Below are positions 54,855 to 63,122 of a DNA stretch of 64,000 nt, piece by piece. Below the pieces are notes generated by a model. It was given only the letters and a program-made list of their open reading frames with translations. It was not told where the DNA came from and searched no databases. This stretch comes from a bacterium (lineage in GTDB: Bacteria > Verrucomicrobiota > Verrucomicrobiia > Limisphaerales > RI-55): NCBI GenBank assembly GCA_016124235.1, contig WGOC01000008.1, forward strand, positions 1-64,000, read 5' to 3'. The translations under genes and the position numbers were made by a program. The stretch's first letter is position 1, and every line of letters starts with the position of its first letter.

Positions 54855-55213
54855 ACGTCAGCAACTTGCACCATCGAAACCAAATTTGGCCATCCACAAG
54901 GATGTTTCACAACTTTACTCAATCTTTAACGCTATAATTCACAAACCATCCAACTAATCGCCCTATTTCAACCAAGACAACTCTCCACACTTCGTCTTCT
55001 GGATTGACTCCCACGCACTGGTAATTGATATAGGCGAATCGCAAACTACAGCGCGGATGTCTAATCGGATCGGGATGCGTTGGCAAACGAGCAATTCCGA
55101 AAACTACGAGATACATTTGGCGCGACAAGCCACGATATCGAAATCCCACGGTTACTCTCTGCGCGCAGAAATGCATCGCTGTCGGCTTAAGATTTCTTCA
55201 AGGTTCTCGGCGC
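54855..55213. other. 359-bp divergent intergenic region between mnmG and yicC
   Basis: No gene is visible. The region is AT-richer than the surroundings and contains several 9-mers in one orientation that resemble the DnaA box TTATCCACA at 6-7 of 9 positions: 54890-54898, 54903-54911, 54935-54943 and 54981-54989, each ending in CACA. It must also contain the promoters of mnmG and yicC. It could be part of an origin region, but the matches are weak. Confidence 0.4.
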
Positions 55214-56092
55214 ATGAATTCAATGACTGGTTACGGCCGTGGCGAGGCAACCTACAAAGGCCTCCTGATTGCCATTGAACTCAGTTCGGTGAACCGAAAA
55301 CAAGCTGAGATTGCGCTGAACTTGCCGCGGGAATTGGAGTCCCTCGAACCGCGAATTCGCGAGCTGCTCGCTCAGAAGATTTCTCGCGGTCGCGTGAACC
55401 TGCGATTGACCGCCGACTACGGAAAAAATCGGTCTGCCGTTCGTGTTGAGTTCAACAACGACCTTGCCCGCCAATACGTTCGCGAAATGCGATCCCTCGC
55501 GAAGGAGCTCAAGATTGACCAAACATTTTCGTTGGAATCGTTGCTTCGTCTGCCAGGAATAGTCGAGACGCATAGTCCGCTCGAAGATCCGGACACTCTC
55601 TGGAATACGATTGAAAAAGCGCTGAAATCTGCGCTTTCTGCGTTCCTCAAAATGCGCGCGCGCGAAGGGACAGCCCTTGCCGATGATTTGAAAACCCGGA
55701 TGAATTTGCTCCGCCAAGCGAAGGAATCTGTTGGCGCCGCTGCTCCTGATGTCGCCACTCGGTATCGTGACGCTTTGCTTGATCGTCTGAAACTCGCTGG
55801 CCTCCCGTTATCCCTCGACGACGAACGTTTGCTGAAGGAAATCGTCCTATTTGCCGACCGCTCCGACATCTCCGAAGAGCTTGCTCGTTTGAACAGCCAT
55901 TTCGCTCAATTTGATGACTGCCTGCGATCGCGAGAACCAGTCGGCCGCAAACTGGATTTTCTGGTTCAAGAAATGAATCGAGAAATCAACACGATTGGTT
56001 CGAAAGCCAACGACGCTGCTATCGCTTCTCAGGTGATCGTAATGAAGGCCGAATTGGAACGCTTTCGCGAACAAGCACAAAACGTTGAGTAA
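55214..56092 (+). CDS. yicC: YicC family endoribonuclease
   Basis: The 292-residue protein begins with the family signature MNSMTGYGRGEA and has LSSVNRKQAEIALNLPRELE near the N-terminus (the RxLD/E-type region), and the C-terminal DUF1732 segment ISEELARLNSHFAQFDDCLR and GRKLDFLVQEMNREINTIGS, with the highly conserved QEMNREINTIGSK. Members are Mn-dependent RNases in E. coli and B. subtilis implicated in small-RNA turnover. Length is normal. gmk starts 2 bases after its stop, so the two form an operon, as in many bacteria. Confidence 0.95.
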   Translation: MNSMTGYGRGEATYKGLLIAIELSSVNRKQAEIALNLPRELESLEPRIRELLAQKISRGRVNLRLTADYGKNRSAVRVEFNNDLARQYVREMRSLAKELKIDQTFSLESLLRLPGIVETHSPLEDPDTLWNTIEKALKSALSAFLKMRAREGTALADDLKTRMNLLRQAKESVGAAAPDVATRYRDALLDRLKLAGLPLSLDDERLLKEIVLFADRSDISEELARLNSHFAQFDDCLRSREPVGRKLDFLVQEMNREINTIGSKANDAAIASQVIVMKAELERFREQAQNVE

Positions 56093-56094
56093 TC

Positions 56095-56718
56095 GTGTGC
56101 GCTGAAACCAAAACAGGCCTACTGATCGTCATTTCTGCACCTTCTGGCGGGGGCAAGACCACCCTTTGCGATCGACTACTGGCCAAGCATCCAGAGATTA
56201 CTCGAGCGGTTACCTGTACCACGCGAGCTCCGCGTGCTGGCGAGCAGAATGGTGTTCATTACTACTTCCTTTCCCGCGATATTTTTCTTCAAAAACGGGA
56301 CTCTGGGGAGTTTCTCGAATATGCCAACGTTTACGATAACTTATACGGAACTCTGCGCTCTGAAGTCCTAACCAGACTTATGGGTGGCAAACATGTGCTC
56401 TTGAACATCGATGTTCAGGGCGCGGAGGCCATTCGGAAAAAGGCCGCTAATGATCCTGAACTTCAACCGCGACTTTTGACGGTTTTCCTCACTCCTGACT
56501 CGCTTACTGAATTGACCCGACGGCTAAAAAAGCGCGGCACGGAGTCTGAAGACGTTCTAGCAAAGCGGCTTAGCCAAGCGTCCGAAGAACTTTCCCATTG
56601 GAACAGGTTCGACTACTTGATCGCCAGCACGTCCGCTGACGAGGATCTCCGCAAAATGGAAACCATTTTGGAAGCGGAGATGATGAGATCCACTCGCGTT
56701 CGGCCACCCGCCTTCTGA
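56095..56718 (+). CDS. gmk: Guanylate kinase
   Basis: The 207-residue enzyme phosphorylates GMP and dGMP with ATP to GDP/dGDP. It has the P-loop ISAPSGGGKTTLCDRLLAKH near residue 12, the GMP-binding TTRAPRAGEQNGVHYYFLSR and FLEYANVYDNLYGTLRSEV segments, and the LLNIDVQGAEAIRKK part with the Asp-Val-Gln-Gly motif. The start is GTG 56095, 2 bases after the yicC stop; the next Met is inside the protein. Size is standard. It forms an operon with yicC. Confidence 0.96.
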   Translation: MCAETKTGLLIVISAPSGGGKTTLCDRLLAKHPEITRAVTCTTRAPRAGEQNGVHYYFLSRDIFLQKRDSGEFLEYANVYDNLYGTLRSEVLTRLMGGKHVLLNIDVQGAEAIRKKAANDPELQPRLLTVFLTPDSLTELTRRLKKRGTESEDVLAKRLSQASEELSHWNRFDYLIASTSADEDLRKMETILEAEMMRSTRVRPPAF

Positions 56719-56733
56719 GACTTTTAAACCCGC

Positions 56734-57843
56734 TCAGCTTAGCCGCATCGGCATCACCACGTAGAGGAACGGGCCATTGATTTTCAACACGCCAGGGCTC
56801 AAGTCGTCGATCAATTCGAAGAAGATTTCTTCGTCTGCCAGAGCGTTCAACGGCTCAATCAGATAACCTGGATTAAAAGCCACAGTCACATCCGACCCTT
56901 TGTAGTTAATAGCAATGCTTTCCCGCGCTTCGCCGACATCCGGTGAATTTGCGGTGATCGCCAGGTTATTCTTCGTAAACGCCAGCTTTACGGAGTTGGC
57001 TTTGTCACTCGTCATGATTTCCGCACGCTTCAAGGCATGCAGCAATTCCTCGCGTGACAAAGTAACGCGTTCCTTGGTTTCCGAAGGAATGACCTGTCGA
57101 TAGTTCGGATAATTTCCTTCGATCAATTTGGTCGTGATACGAACTTCAGGACCCTTTTCCGGCTTCAACTTCATCGACGCCTGGTTTTCACCAAATCTCA
57201 GCTCAATTTGTCCGGCGTCCGTCAGCAATCGATTAAGCTCGTTGATTGCCTTCGCCGGAATGATGTATTCGCCGCCGGCGGAATCTGGGATATCGACTTC
57301 TTCGTCAACCAAAGCCAACCGCCGTCCGTCCGTCGCGACCATCGTCAGCTTGTTTTCCTTCATGCTGACGTAGATGCCGTTCAAAACATAGCGGGACTCA
57401 TCCGTTGAAATGGCGAATGACGTTTTCTTCATCATGCTCCGGATCTTTTCCTGCGGCAGCACAACCTTGCGATCGTCCTTGCTCTGGGAGATCGGTGGAA
57501 ACTCTTCAGAGGCCAATCCGCGTATCTTGTAAAATGAAGCTCCCGCACTGAGGCTGGTCACCTGTTTGTCGTCGGTCGCAAGCTCCAATTCCTGACTACT
57601 GAGTTCCCGAACGATTCCAAAAAACTTCTTAACGGGAATGGTGGTGGACCCTGCCTTTTTAACGCTCGCTTCAACAGAACAGGAGACCGACACGTCGAGG
57701 TCCGTCGCGGTCAACTCCAACCTGGATCCTTCCGCCTTCACTAGAACATTGGAAAGAATGGGGAGTGTCGTTCTACTTCCTACAATATTCTGGACCGCTT
57801 GAAGCCCGCTGATCAACTGCTCTTTGGCGATGGTGAGATTCAT
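56734..57843 (-). CDS. dnaN: DNA polymerase III beta sliding clamp
   Basis: The 369-residue clamp holds the replicase on DNA as a ring dimer. It starts MNLTIAKEQLISGLQAVQNI, includes the LPILSNVLVKAEGSRLELTA segment, SEEFPPISQSKDDRK, the central RGLASEEFPP and YVLNGIYVSMKENKLTMVAT parts, and ends in the typical IDDLSPGVLKINGPFLYVVM-PMRL tail. Length is normal. It is convergent with gmk. A perfect DnaA box lies 46 bases upstream of the start, suggesting origin proximity or DnaA control. Confidence 0.97.
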   Translation of the reverse strand: MNLTIAKEQLISGLQAVQNIVGSRTTLPILSNVLVKAEGSRLELTATDLDVSVSCSVEASVKKAGSTTIPVKKFFGIVRELSSQELELATDDKQVTSLSAGASFYKIRGLASEEFPPISQSKDDRKVVLPQEKIRSMMKKTSFAISTDESRYVLNGIYVSMKENKLTMVATDGRRLALVDEEVDIPDSAGGEYIIPAKAINELNRLLTDAGQIELRFGENQASMKLKPEKGPEVRITTKLIEGNYPNYRQVIPSETKERVTLSREELLHALKRAEIMTSDKANSVKLAFTKNNLAITANSPDVGEARESIAINYKGSDVTVAFNPGYLIEPLNALADEEIFFELIDDLSPGVLKINGPFLYVVMPMRLS

Positions 57844-57888
57844 TAAGATGATTCAGGAAAGAGTATAAATGGTATCCGTAATAAGGGC

Positions 57889-57897
57889 TGTGGATAA
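57889..57897 (-). promoter_or_regulatory. Perfect DnaA box upstream of dnaN
   Basis: TGTGGATAA on the plus strand is the exact complement of the DnaA consensus TTATCCACA, 46 bases before the dnaN start. A second, weaker site TTGTTCACA lies at 58020-58028 in the opposite orientation (7 of 9 matches). The 198-base gap 57844-58041 is AT-rich. These could be part of oriC or of a DnaA-regulated dnaN promoter. Confidence 0.7.
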
Positions 57898-58041
57898 TGC
57901 AAACAACTTCCAGTGTCAAGGTCGGCACAAGGACTTACGAAAGCTATTTTCACTTAATAAATACCGGCAAAAAGCCGAAGTAAGATGGGGGAGAATTTTA
58001 CCCGATGGTTTTGCTGAAGTTGTTCACAGGTAATCCAGAGT

Positions 58042-59190
58042 TTATACGGGAGTTTGTGAGCAGCTGATGATTTGAGGGAGGAGGCTACAGACATCGGAAA
58101 TGTCCGGTTCGGTAACGTCGCGACCGAGCGAAAAGCGAACCAAGTTGGAGGCAATCGAAGTGGGGTAGCCCATGGCAGCGATCACGTGGGAAGGCTCCAG
58201 CGAACCCGCTGAACAGGCGGACCCACTCGACGCACAGATCCCGTCCATGTCCAAATTGGCAAGGACCGTAAGGCCATCGGACCGATCGACGGTGAAGGCG
58301 ATGGTATTGCAAAGTCGGTTGGATGCTGGCGAAACAACTGAGCAACCGGGAATTGAGCCGATCGAGTTTATGAGTGGCAGGGTGAGCGGGTCGATAAGTG
58401 ACCGAGCGAAGACCGGTTGGGAAACAAACAACTCCAACGCTTTAGCAAAACCGGCAATGGCTGGGACATTCTCAGTACCGGCGCGGCGCTCGTTCTCGTG
58501 AGCGCCGCCAAAGAGCAACGGATCGGGATGGAGTGGTGATCGAACGAACAACGCGCCACCGCCTTTCGGACCATGAAACTTGTGGGAACAGCAACTCACC
58601 AGATCAGCGTTAAATTGGTGAATCGATTCAAATGGCTCCTTGCCGAACCACTGAACGGCGTCCGTATGAAATATCACGCCCCGGTCTCGGCAAATGGAAC
58701 CGAAGTCCGCGACTCGTTGAATTGTGCCGACTTCGTTGTTCGCTGCCATCAAGGAAACCAACACGGTATCGGGCCGGAACGCCGCCTTTAGATCCTCCGG
58801 GGAAATGCTGGCATATTGGTCCACCGGCAGATAAGTGACTTCAAAACCCTCCTTGCGCCGGAGGTAATCAAAGCAATGGAGAACGGCGTGGTGTTCGATT
58901 TGGGACGTGATCAGGTGACGGCCTTTGTCCCGCAATAGCCTGGCGACGCCGAAAATCGCCATGTTGTTTGATTCCGTCCCGCCGCTCGTGAAAATTACTT
59001 CCGACGGTTTACACTGCCAGACCACTGAAACCCGTTCGCGGGCTTCATCAAGAAACGCGCGCACTCGACGGCCAACATGATGAATGCTTGATGGATTTCC
59101 GAACGATTCGCCAAGAAATGGCATCATCGCCTCGCGAACTTCAGGATCAAGCGGGGTCGTGGCGTTGTAATCGAGATAGATGGTTTTCAT
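58042..59190 (-). CDS. NifS/IscS-family cysteine desulfurase
   Basis: The 382-residue PLP enzyme takes sulfur from cysteine to form a persulfide for Fe-S cluster or tRNA thiolation. It opens MKTIYLDYNATTPLDPEVRE, has FTSGGTESNNMAIFG and HHAVLHCFDYLRR, PLP-binding Lys in SCCSHKFHGPKGGGALFVRS and the active-site Cys loop SGSACSAGSLEPSHVI. The loop form (short, SGSACSAG) is that of group I enzymes. Start ATG 59190. It is upstream of dnaN on the same strand, with a 198-base spacer holding the DnaA box. Whether it feeds Fe-S assembly, MnmA or another partner cannot be said. Confidence 0.94.
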   Translation of the reverse strand: MKTIYLDYNATTPLDPEVREAMMPFLGESFGNPSSIHHVGRRVRAFLDEARERVSVVWQCKPSEVIFTSGGTESNNMAIFGVARLLRDKGRHLITSQIEHHAVLHCFDYLRRKEGFEVTYLPVDQYASISPEDLKAAFRPDTVLVSLMAANNEVGTIQRVADFGSICRDRGVIFHTDAVQWFGKEPFESIHQFNADLVSCCSHKFHGPKGGGALFVRSPLHPDPLLFGGAHENERRAGTENVPAIAGFAKALELFVSQPVFARSLIDPLTLPLINSIGSIPGCSVVSPASNRLCNTIAFTVDRSDGLTVLANLDMDGICASSGSACSAGSLEPSHVIAAMGYPTSIASNLVRFSLGRDVTEPDISDVCSLLPQIISCSQTPV

Positions 59191-59257
59191 CCGATACGGC
59201 GTTCCGGCGCGCGGGTAAGAATTTCCATCAACCTAACGAAATATTGTCGCATTCGTT

Positions 59258-59587
59258 CTACTTCGCTCTCTTAAGTCGGTAACCAACCCGCCAAAGCAAG
59301 TAGGCAAGACTTCTGGATGCTTCCGCAACGCGGTCGTTGTCCAAGTCCCAGAAGCACGCATGAATCCCTTCGTCGAGCAACGCTCGGAGTAGATCGCGTT
59401 CGGACAAGTTGGGATCGACCTCAATGGTTCGCACCTTGGGTGTGTTTTGCGTTGCCGCGATAATCCGAAAACCGCGCTCGCGATTTGCGCGGGGAATCTT
59501 TGGCCTGCGCCAGAGCAGACGAAACCAACGCCCCATGAAGCGATGGCGTTCAACAGCTTGAAAATGAGGGAGTTGCATAATAATCAT
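59258..59587 (-). CDS. Small hypothetical protein
   Basis: A 109-residue frame starting MIIMQLPHFQAVERHRFMG. It is rich in Arg and aromatic residues (MGRWFRLLWRRPKIPR) and continues with FRIIAATQNTPKVRTIEVDP, LSERDLLRALLDEGIHACFW and a basic helix RSLAYLLWRVGYRLKRAK. No known family is recognised. It looks like a real gene because it fills an otherwise empty gap of 510 bases and its composition is protein-like, but nothing independent confirms it. Confidence 0.5.
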   Translation of the reverse strand: MIIMQLPHFQAVERHRFMGRWFRLLWRRPKIPRANRERGFRIIAATQNTPKVRTIEVDPNLSERDLLRALLDEGIHACFWDLDNDRVAEASRSLAYLLWRVGYRLKRAK

Positions 59588-59700
59588 GTCTGACCGACGC
59601 GCCACTTAACACCACCCACATCAAGGAGACAACCTTCTGTTGAAGCCAAGGGCACCGGCGAATCACCGCTTTTCGTGAGTTGCAGTCATTTGGTTTGTCA

Positions 59701-60333
59701 CTAAGCGAAGCGATCGTCGGTGAAGGGATCAGCAGTGTTTGAATAGCCGCGCAATTCCCAGAACCCCAAAAGATCGCGATCAAGGAAGATGATTTCCTTC
59801 ACCCATTTCGCGCCCTTCCAGGCATAGCGCTTCGGAACGATGACCCGAGCCGGTCCGCCGTGCTCCTTGGCAAGCGGTTCGCCGTTCCAGGAGTGGGCGA
59901 TCAACACATCATCATCCATCAAGGCATCCAAAGAGTTATTCGTCGTATAGCCGTCGTAAGCCTTGAAATAGACATGCGACGCTTCGGGCAATGGTTGCAC
60001 GAGGTCCGTAAGTGTAAAAAAGGACACGCCCTCAAATTCCATGTCGAACTGACTCCACGTCGTGACGCAGTGAAAGTCACTGACATCTTTGAATTGCGGC
60101 AGTGCTTTGAAGCGTTCCCAATTAAGAGTCGCGGGCGACGCTACTTTTCCGTGGATTTTCAACTCCCACCGCTCCAGCGGCACCTCGGGTTGAATGCCGA
60201 GGTCAAGTGTGGGGAAATCGGTTACCAATCGCTGCCCGGGCGGGAGCCGATCAGCCGAACGGATGGATCGTTTGCCCTTGCCGGCCATCTTTTGAGCCCA
60301 ACGTTCTTTGGCGGCGATATAGGAATCCTTCAT
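59701..60333 (-). CDS. Sulfite-oxidase-fold molybdopterin oxidoreductase
   Basis: The 210-residue protein has the Oxidored_molyb (sulfite oxidase/YedY-MsrP) fold: VPLERWELKIHGKVASPATL, the molybdenum-binding Cys in DFHCVTTWSQFD (C89), DGYTTNNSLDALMDDDVLIA and NGEPLAKEHGGPARVIVPKR, then GAKWVKEIIFLDRD. There is no signal peptide at the chosen start ATG 60333 (MKDSYIAAKERWAQ), unlike periplasmic MsrP, so it may be cytosolic or use another export route. A 17-codon extension to 60384 would add a hydrophobic start. No heme or membrane partner gene is adjacent. It is a candidate reductase for oxidised sulfur or methionine compounds. Confidence 0.9.
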   Translation of the reverse strand: MKDSYIAAKERWAQKMAGKGKRSIRSADRLPPGQRLVTDFPTLDLGIQPEVPLERWELKIHGKVASPATLNWERFKALPQFKDVSDFHCVTTWSQFDMEFEGVSFFTLTDLVQPLPEASHVYFKAYDGYTTNNSLDALMDDDVLIAHSWNGEPLAKEHGGPARVIVPKRYAWKGAKWVKEIIFLDRDLLGFWELRGYSNTADPFTDDRFA

Positions 60334-60423
60334 GGTCAGGCAGAAAATGAATGCGGCAACGCGCGCGGTCAAATTGCTTCGCAAACAGCCGACGATGAGC
60401 GAAGAATCCCGGTCGGGCGAACC

Positions 60424-60675
60424 ATGATACGATTACCCTATCAACGTTTGGAAATTCCGAGTTTCCGGCGAGCGGGCCGGCCGGGCTTCGTATTGCGTTT
60501 GTTGAAATATCGATGGCGCGTACTGGCGTTGAGTTTCTTGTTCATTGCCGGACCAGTGATTCTGGCCATGTGGATCGTTCCGTATGCGGCAAGCGTCACG
60601 ATCAAAGTGAAAGATCTCGGCCCGGGTGGAATCCTCACCAATCAGCCGCCTTCAAAACCGATCGTTGGGTTTTGA
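60424..60675 (+). CDS. Small single-span membrane protein
   Basis: The 83-residue frame starts MIRLPYQRLEIPSFRRAGRP and has one long hydrophobic segment, LALSFLFIAGPVILAMWIVP (about residues 34-53), with a basic region before it, then a Lys/Pro tail. No family is recognised. It lies 90 bases from the molybdopterin oxidoreductase start, divergently, and 60 bases before the beta-helix gene. A 66-codon frame on the opposite strand overlaps but has no support. Confidence 0.45.
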   Translation: MIRLPYQRLEIPSFRRAGRPGFVLRLLKYRWRVLALSFLFIAGPVILAMWIVPYAASVTIKVKDLGPGGILTNQPPSKPIVGF

Positions 60676-60735
60676 TTTGTACGGCTTGTAGCGAAAACCA
60701 TTTTCACCGGAACCACCTTTCGCTAGCCTGCGGCC

Positions 60736-61422
60736 ATGTTCAAACCGGAAGATTTGTTCGATCTGTCGCAGACAGAACACGCCGACTTGTTCAAAGACTG
60801 CACTTACGCTTGGGAAGCCTTGCCAAAGATCAAGGCCTACATAGCTTCCAACCTGAAACCGGGACTCAAGAATCGTTGCGTGGGCGACGCCTATATTGGC
60901 GAAGATGTGTTCATCGGTGAGGGGACGGTTGTGGAAGATGGCGTCATGATCAAGGGGCCGGCGATCATCGGCCGCAACTGCCAGATCCGCCACAACGCCT
61001 ATTTCCGGGACAACGTGATCGTCGGCGACAATTGTGTGGTGGGCAATTCGTGTGAGCTGAAGAATTCCATGCTCTTCAACGGGGCCCAGGTTCCGCATTT
61101 CAATTATGTAGGCGATTCGATTCTGGGACACAAAGTTCATCTTGGTGCCGGGGTTGTGCTATCGAACGTCAAATCGACCAAAGGAAATATCCTCATGCTG
61201 GTCGACGGGAAGCCGCACGACACCGGATTGCGGAAGTTTGGTGCGTTGATTGGCGACTTTGCGGAAATTGGCTGCAACGCGGTCTTGAATCCGGGTTCGA
61301 TCGTCGGGCGGAACTCGATCATATATCCAAACGTCAGCTGGCGGGAGGTCCTGCCGGACAACATGATCGCCAAGAACAAGAGCCCGGTGGATGTCGTCGT
61401 GCTGCGGCCACGGGAGGATTAG
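60736..61422 (+). CDS. Left-handed beta-helix (hexapeptide-repeat) transferase-like protein
   Basis: The 228-residue protein has repeated hexapeptide turns, visible in IGEDVFIGEGTVVEDGVMIK, GPAIIGRNCQIRHNAYFRDN, VIVGDNCVVGNSCELKNSML, and a later GDFAEIGCNAVLNPGSIVGR. The architecture matches the C-terminal acetyltransferase half of GlmU or UDP-GlcNAc/glucose-1-phosphate adenylyl-like proteins (the region VGDSILGHKVHLGAGVVLSN resembles the family's YVGDS.LG..VN.GAG element), but no nucleotidyltransferase half is present. It could be an acyltransferase or a non-catalytic trimer. Convergent with the uracil-DNA glycosylase gene 7 bases away. Confidence 0.88.
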   Translation: MFKPEDLFDLSQTEHADLFKDCTYAWEALPKIKAYIASNLKPGLKNRCVGDAYIGEDVFIGEGTVVEDGVMIKGPAIIGRNCQIRHNAYFRDNVIVGDNCVVGNSCELKNSMLFNGAQVPHFNYVGDSILGHKVHLGAGVVLSNVKSTKGNILMLVDGKPHDTGLRKFGALIGDFAEIGCNAVLNPGSIVGRNSIIYPNVSWREVLPDNMIAKNKSPVDVVVLRPRED

Positions 61423-61429
61423 ATGCGGG

Positions 61430-62338
61430 CTACTTTGGCAGGAAATAGCCGCGCTGCTTGTCGTTGATCGACATTTGCAGCTTTTCCATTATAGCGAGCA
61501 TATCCTCCCAAACTTTCCGCTTTTCCGTGAGCGATTGGTTGCGCAGCAAATACGCCGGATGATAGGTCGGCATCAACGGCACTCCGTTAAAGTCCTGCCA
61601 GTTTCCCCGCAGTTTCATGATGCCGTAGGTTTTGCCGAGCAGTCCCTCAACGGCGGTGGCCCCGAGAGCGACGATCACCTTTGGCCGGATGACACTGATC
61701 TGGGCCAGCAAGTACGGCTTGCACGTGTTCATTTCGTCGAGAGTGGGCTTGCGATTGCCGGTGCGTTGACCCGGCGTATCCGGCCGGCATTTCAGGACGT
61801 TCGCGATGTAAACCTTGTCGCGATCGAGGCCCATCGTTTGGATGATCTTGGTTAATAACTGGCCCGCCTTGCCGACAAAAGGTTCGCCTTGTTGATCTTC
61901 GTCCATGCCGGGCGCCTCGCCGACGAACATCAATTCCGTGTGAATCGTTCCGACGCCAAACACGACATTGCGACGGCTTTTGGCAAGGTGCGGACACTTG
62001 ACACATGCCAACGCCCGTTCACGAATGCGCGCCATTTCGGCGTCCTTTTCCTCCGGCGAAAGCGCCACTGACGCATCGACGATCAATTCCGTGAGAACAG
62101 GCCCCTCTGAGGAAACGGCTCGGGCCAGCGGCCGCTCGAGCGCGTTGGATTTCGCGGATTCAGCCGGGGCAACCGCTTTTGTGTGAGAGGACGGATCGAT
62201 TGGAGCCTTGCGCGCAGCGGGGCGATTTAGCTCGGCAAGCGACTCAGAATCAACTGGCAGGTATTTTACGCCGCCCCGTTTCAAATCGTCCACGTGCGCG
62301 ATTGTGGCAGCGAGCAGTTGTTCGTAAGCGGACGGCAT
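61430..62338 (-). CDS. Family 4 uracil-DNA glycosylase
   Basis: The 302-residue enzyme removes uracil from DNA. The core (about residues 100-290) has the family 4 motif GEAPGMDEDQQGEPFVG, where family 4 has GEAPG..E...G.PFVG, and the C-terminal motif MPTYHPAYLLRN with the catalytic-site His. Four Cys for a [4Fe-4S] cluster are present: ACVKC near residue 110, KCRPD near 185 and TCKPYL near 210. The first 90 residues are an Ala/Pro-rich extension absent from minimal enzymes. Start ATG 62338. It is convergent with the beta-helix protein gene. Confidence 0.93.
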   Translation of the reverse strand: MPSAYEQLLAATIAHVDDLKRGGVKYLPVDSESLAELNRPAARKAPIDPSSHTKAVAPAESAKSNALERPLARAVSSEGPVLTELIVDASVALSPEEKDAEMARIRERALACVKCPHLAKSRRNVVFGVGTIHTELMFVGEAPGMDEDQQGEPFVGKAGQLLTKIIQTMGLDRDKVYIANVLKCRPDTPGQRTGNRKPTLDEMNTCKPYLLAQISVIRPKVIVALGATAVEGLLGKTYGIMKLRGNWQDFNGVPLMPTYHPAYLLRNQSLTEKRKVWEDMLAIMEKLQMSINDKQRGYFLPK

Positions 62339-62409
62339 GACGACGCGATGTTAGAGAAGTGGTCGGCGGGGCAAAGGACAAAGGATCGCGACGGCGGCTT
62401 TTTTCAATT

Positions 62410-63024
62410 CTACGGCTTTTCCTGAATTGGCTGAACGGTTGGTTGGCTCATTCCAGGTGGGCTTGGCGGAGCGGGTGGCGCTTTGGGGAGCAGAACTTTG
62501 ATCGGCATGTGAGCGAGTTTGCGCATCAGCTTCAGCTTTCGGCGAAGCGGCCACCAATCGTAGAGGTAAATTTCCATCGGTCGCCACATCGCCACCCAGC
62601 CGGCAATGATCAAACCTTCGCGCAACAGGAGCAACCATCGATTGGCCGGTTGGATCGTGTCCAACACTTCGGCCGCCGTGAAACAAACCGCGAGAAATAC
62701 TGCGCCGATCAACAAGCTCCACTGCCCCTGGCGCATCAGCCGACGAAAGGCCAGGCGTGCTTGGACTGCTCGTTCGTTGAAATAGTGATGAACGGCCGTC
62801 AGCACCAGATGTTGCGGATCGCTCTCGTCGGCTGGGTTTGCGAGATGAACCACCAGATCGACGGGCTCATTGAGCGGATACTCTTCAGCCGATTCCACGA
62901 TGAATTGTTCCGCGTCAGCATCGAGATCCTTTTCCAAAAAGGGCGACGGATCCATCGAATTGAAGAGTTGCTTCAATTCACGGATCCGAATCTCGATGCG
63001 ATGATGCGGCGTCGGATTCGACAC
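62410..63024 (-). CDS. Hypothetical protein with two transmembrane helices
   Basis: The 204-residue protein has an N-terminal soluble part (HHRIEIRIRELKQLFNSMDP, DADAEQFIVESAEEYPLNEP), a cytoplasmic helix ERAVQARLAFRRLMRQGQWS, two membrane segments (LLIGAVFLAVCFTAAEVL and WLLLLREGLIIAGWVAMWRP) and a Pro-rich tail. No family is recognised with confidence. It starts at GTG 63022-63024 and is divergent from the Nif3-like gene (98 bases between starts). A second-site transport or signalling role is not evident. Confidence 0.7.
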   Translation of the reverse strand: MSNPTPHHRIEIRIRELKQLFNSMDPSPFLEKDLDADAEQFIVESAEEYPLNEPVDLVVHLANPADESDPQHLVLTAVHHYFNERAVQARLAFRRLMRQGQWSLLIGAVFLAVCFTAAEVLDTIQPANRWLLLLREGLIIAGWVAMWRPMEIYLYDWWPLRRKLKLMRKLAHMPIKVLLPKAPPAPPSPPGMSQPTVQPIQEKP

Positions 63025-63122
63025 GTTGAAACGATGCCTGGCGGATTGGATTTTGGCGAGCCCCGACCGGCACTTGGACGAAACCCCTTTGCGCGACGCG
63101 AGGTTTTTGATCTGCTCGACGC

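Noticed and set aside
60441..60641. A 66-codon minus-strand frame opposite the small membrane protein
   Set aside because: Antisense to a better-supported plus-strand frame with a clear hydrophobic helix.
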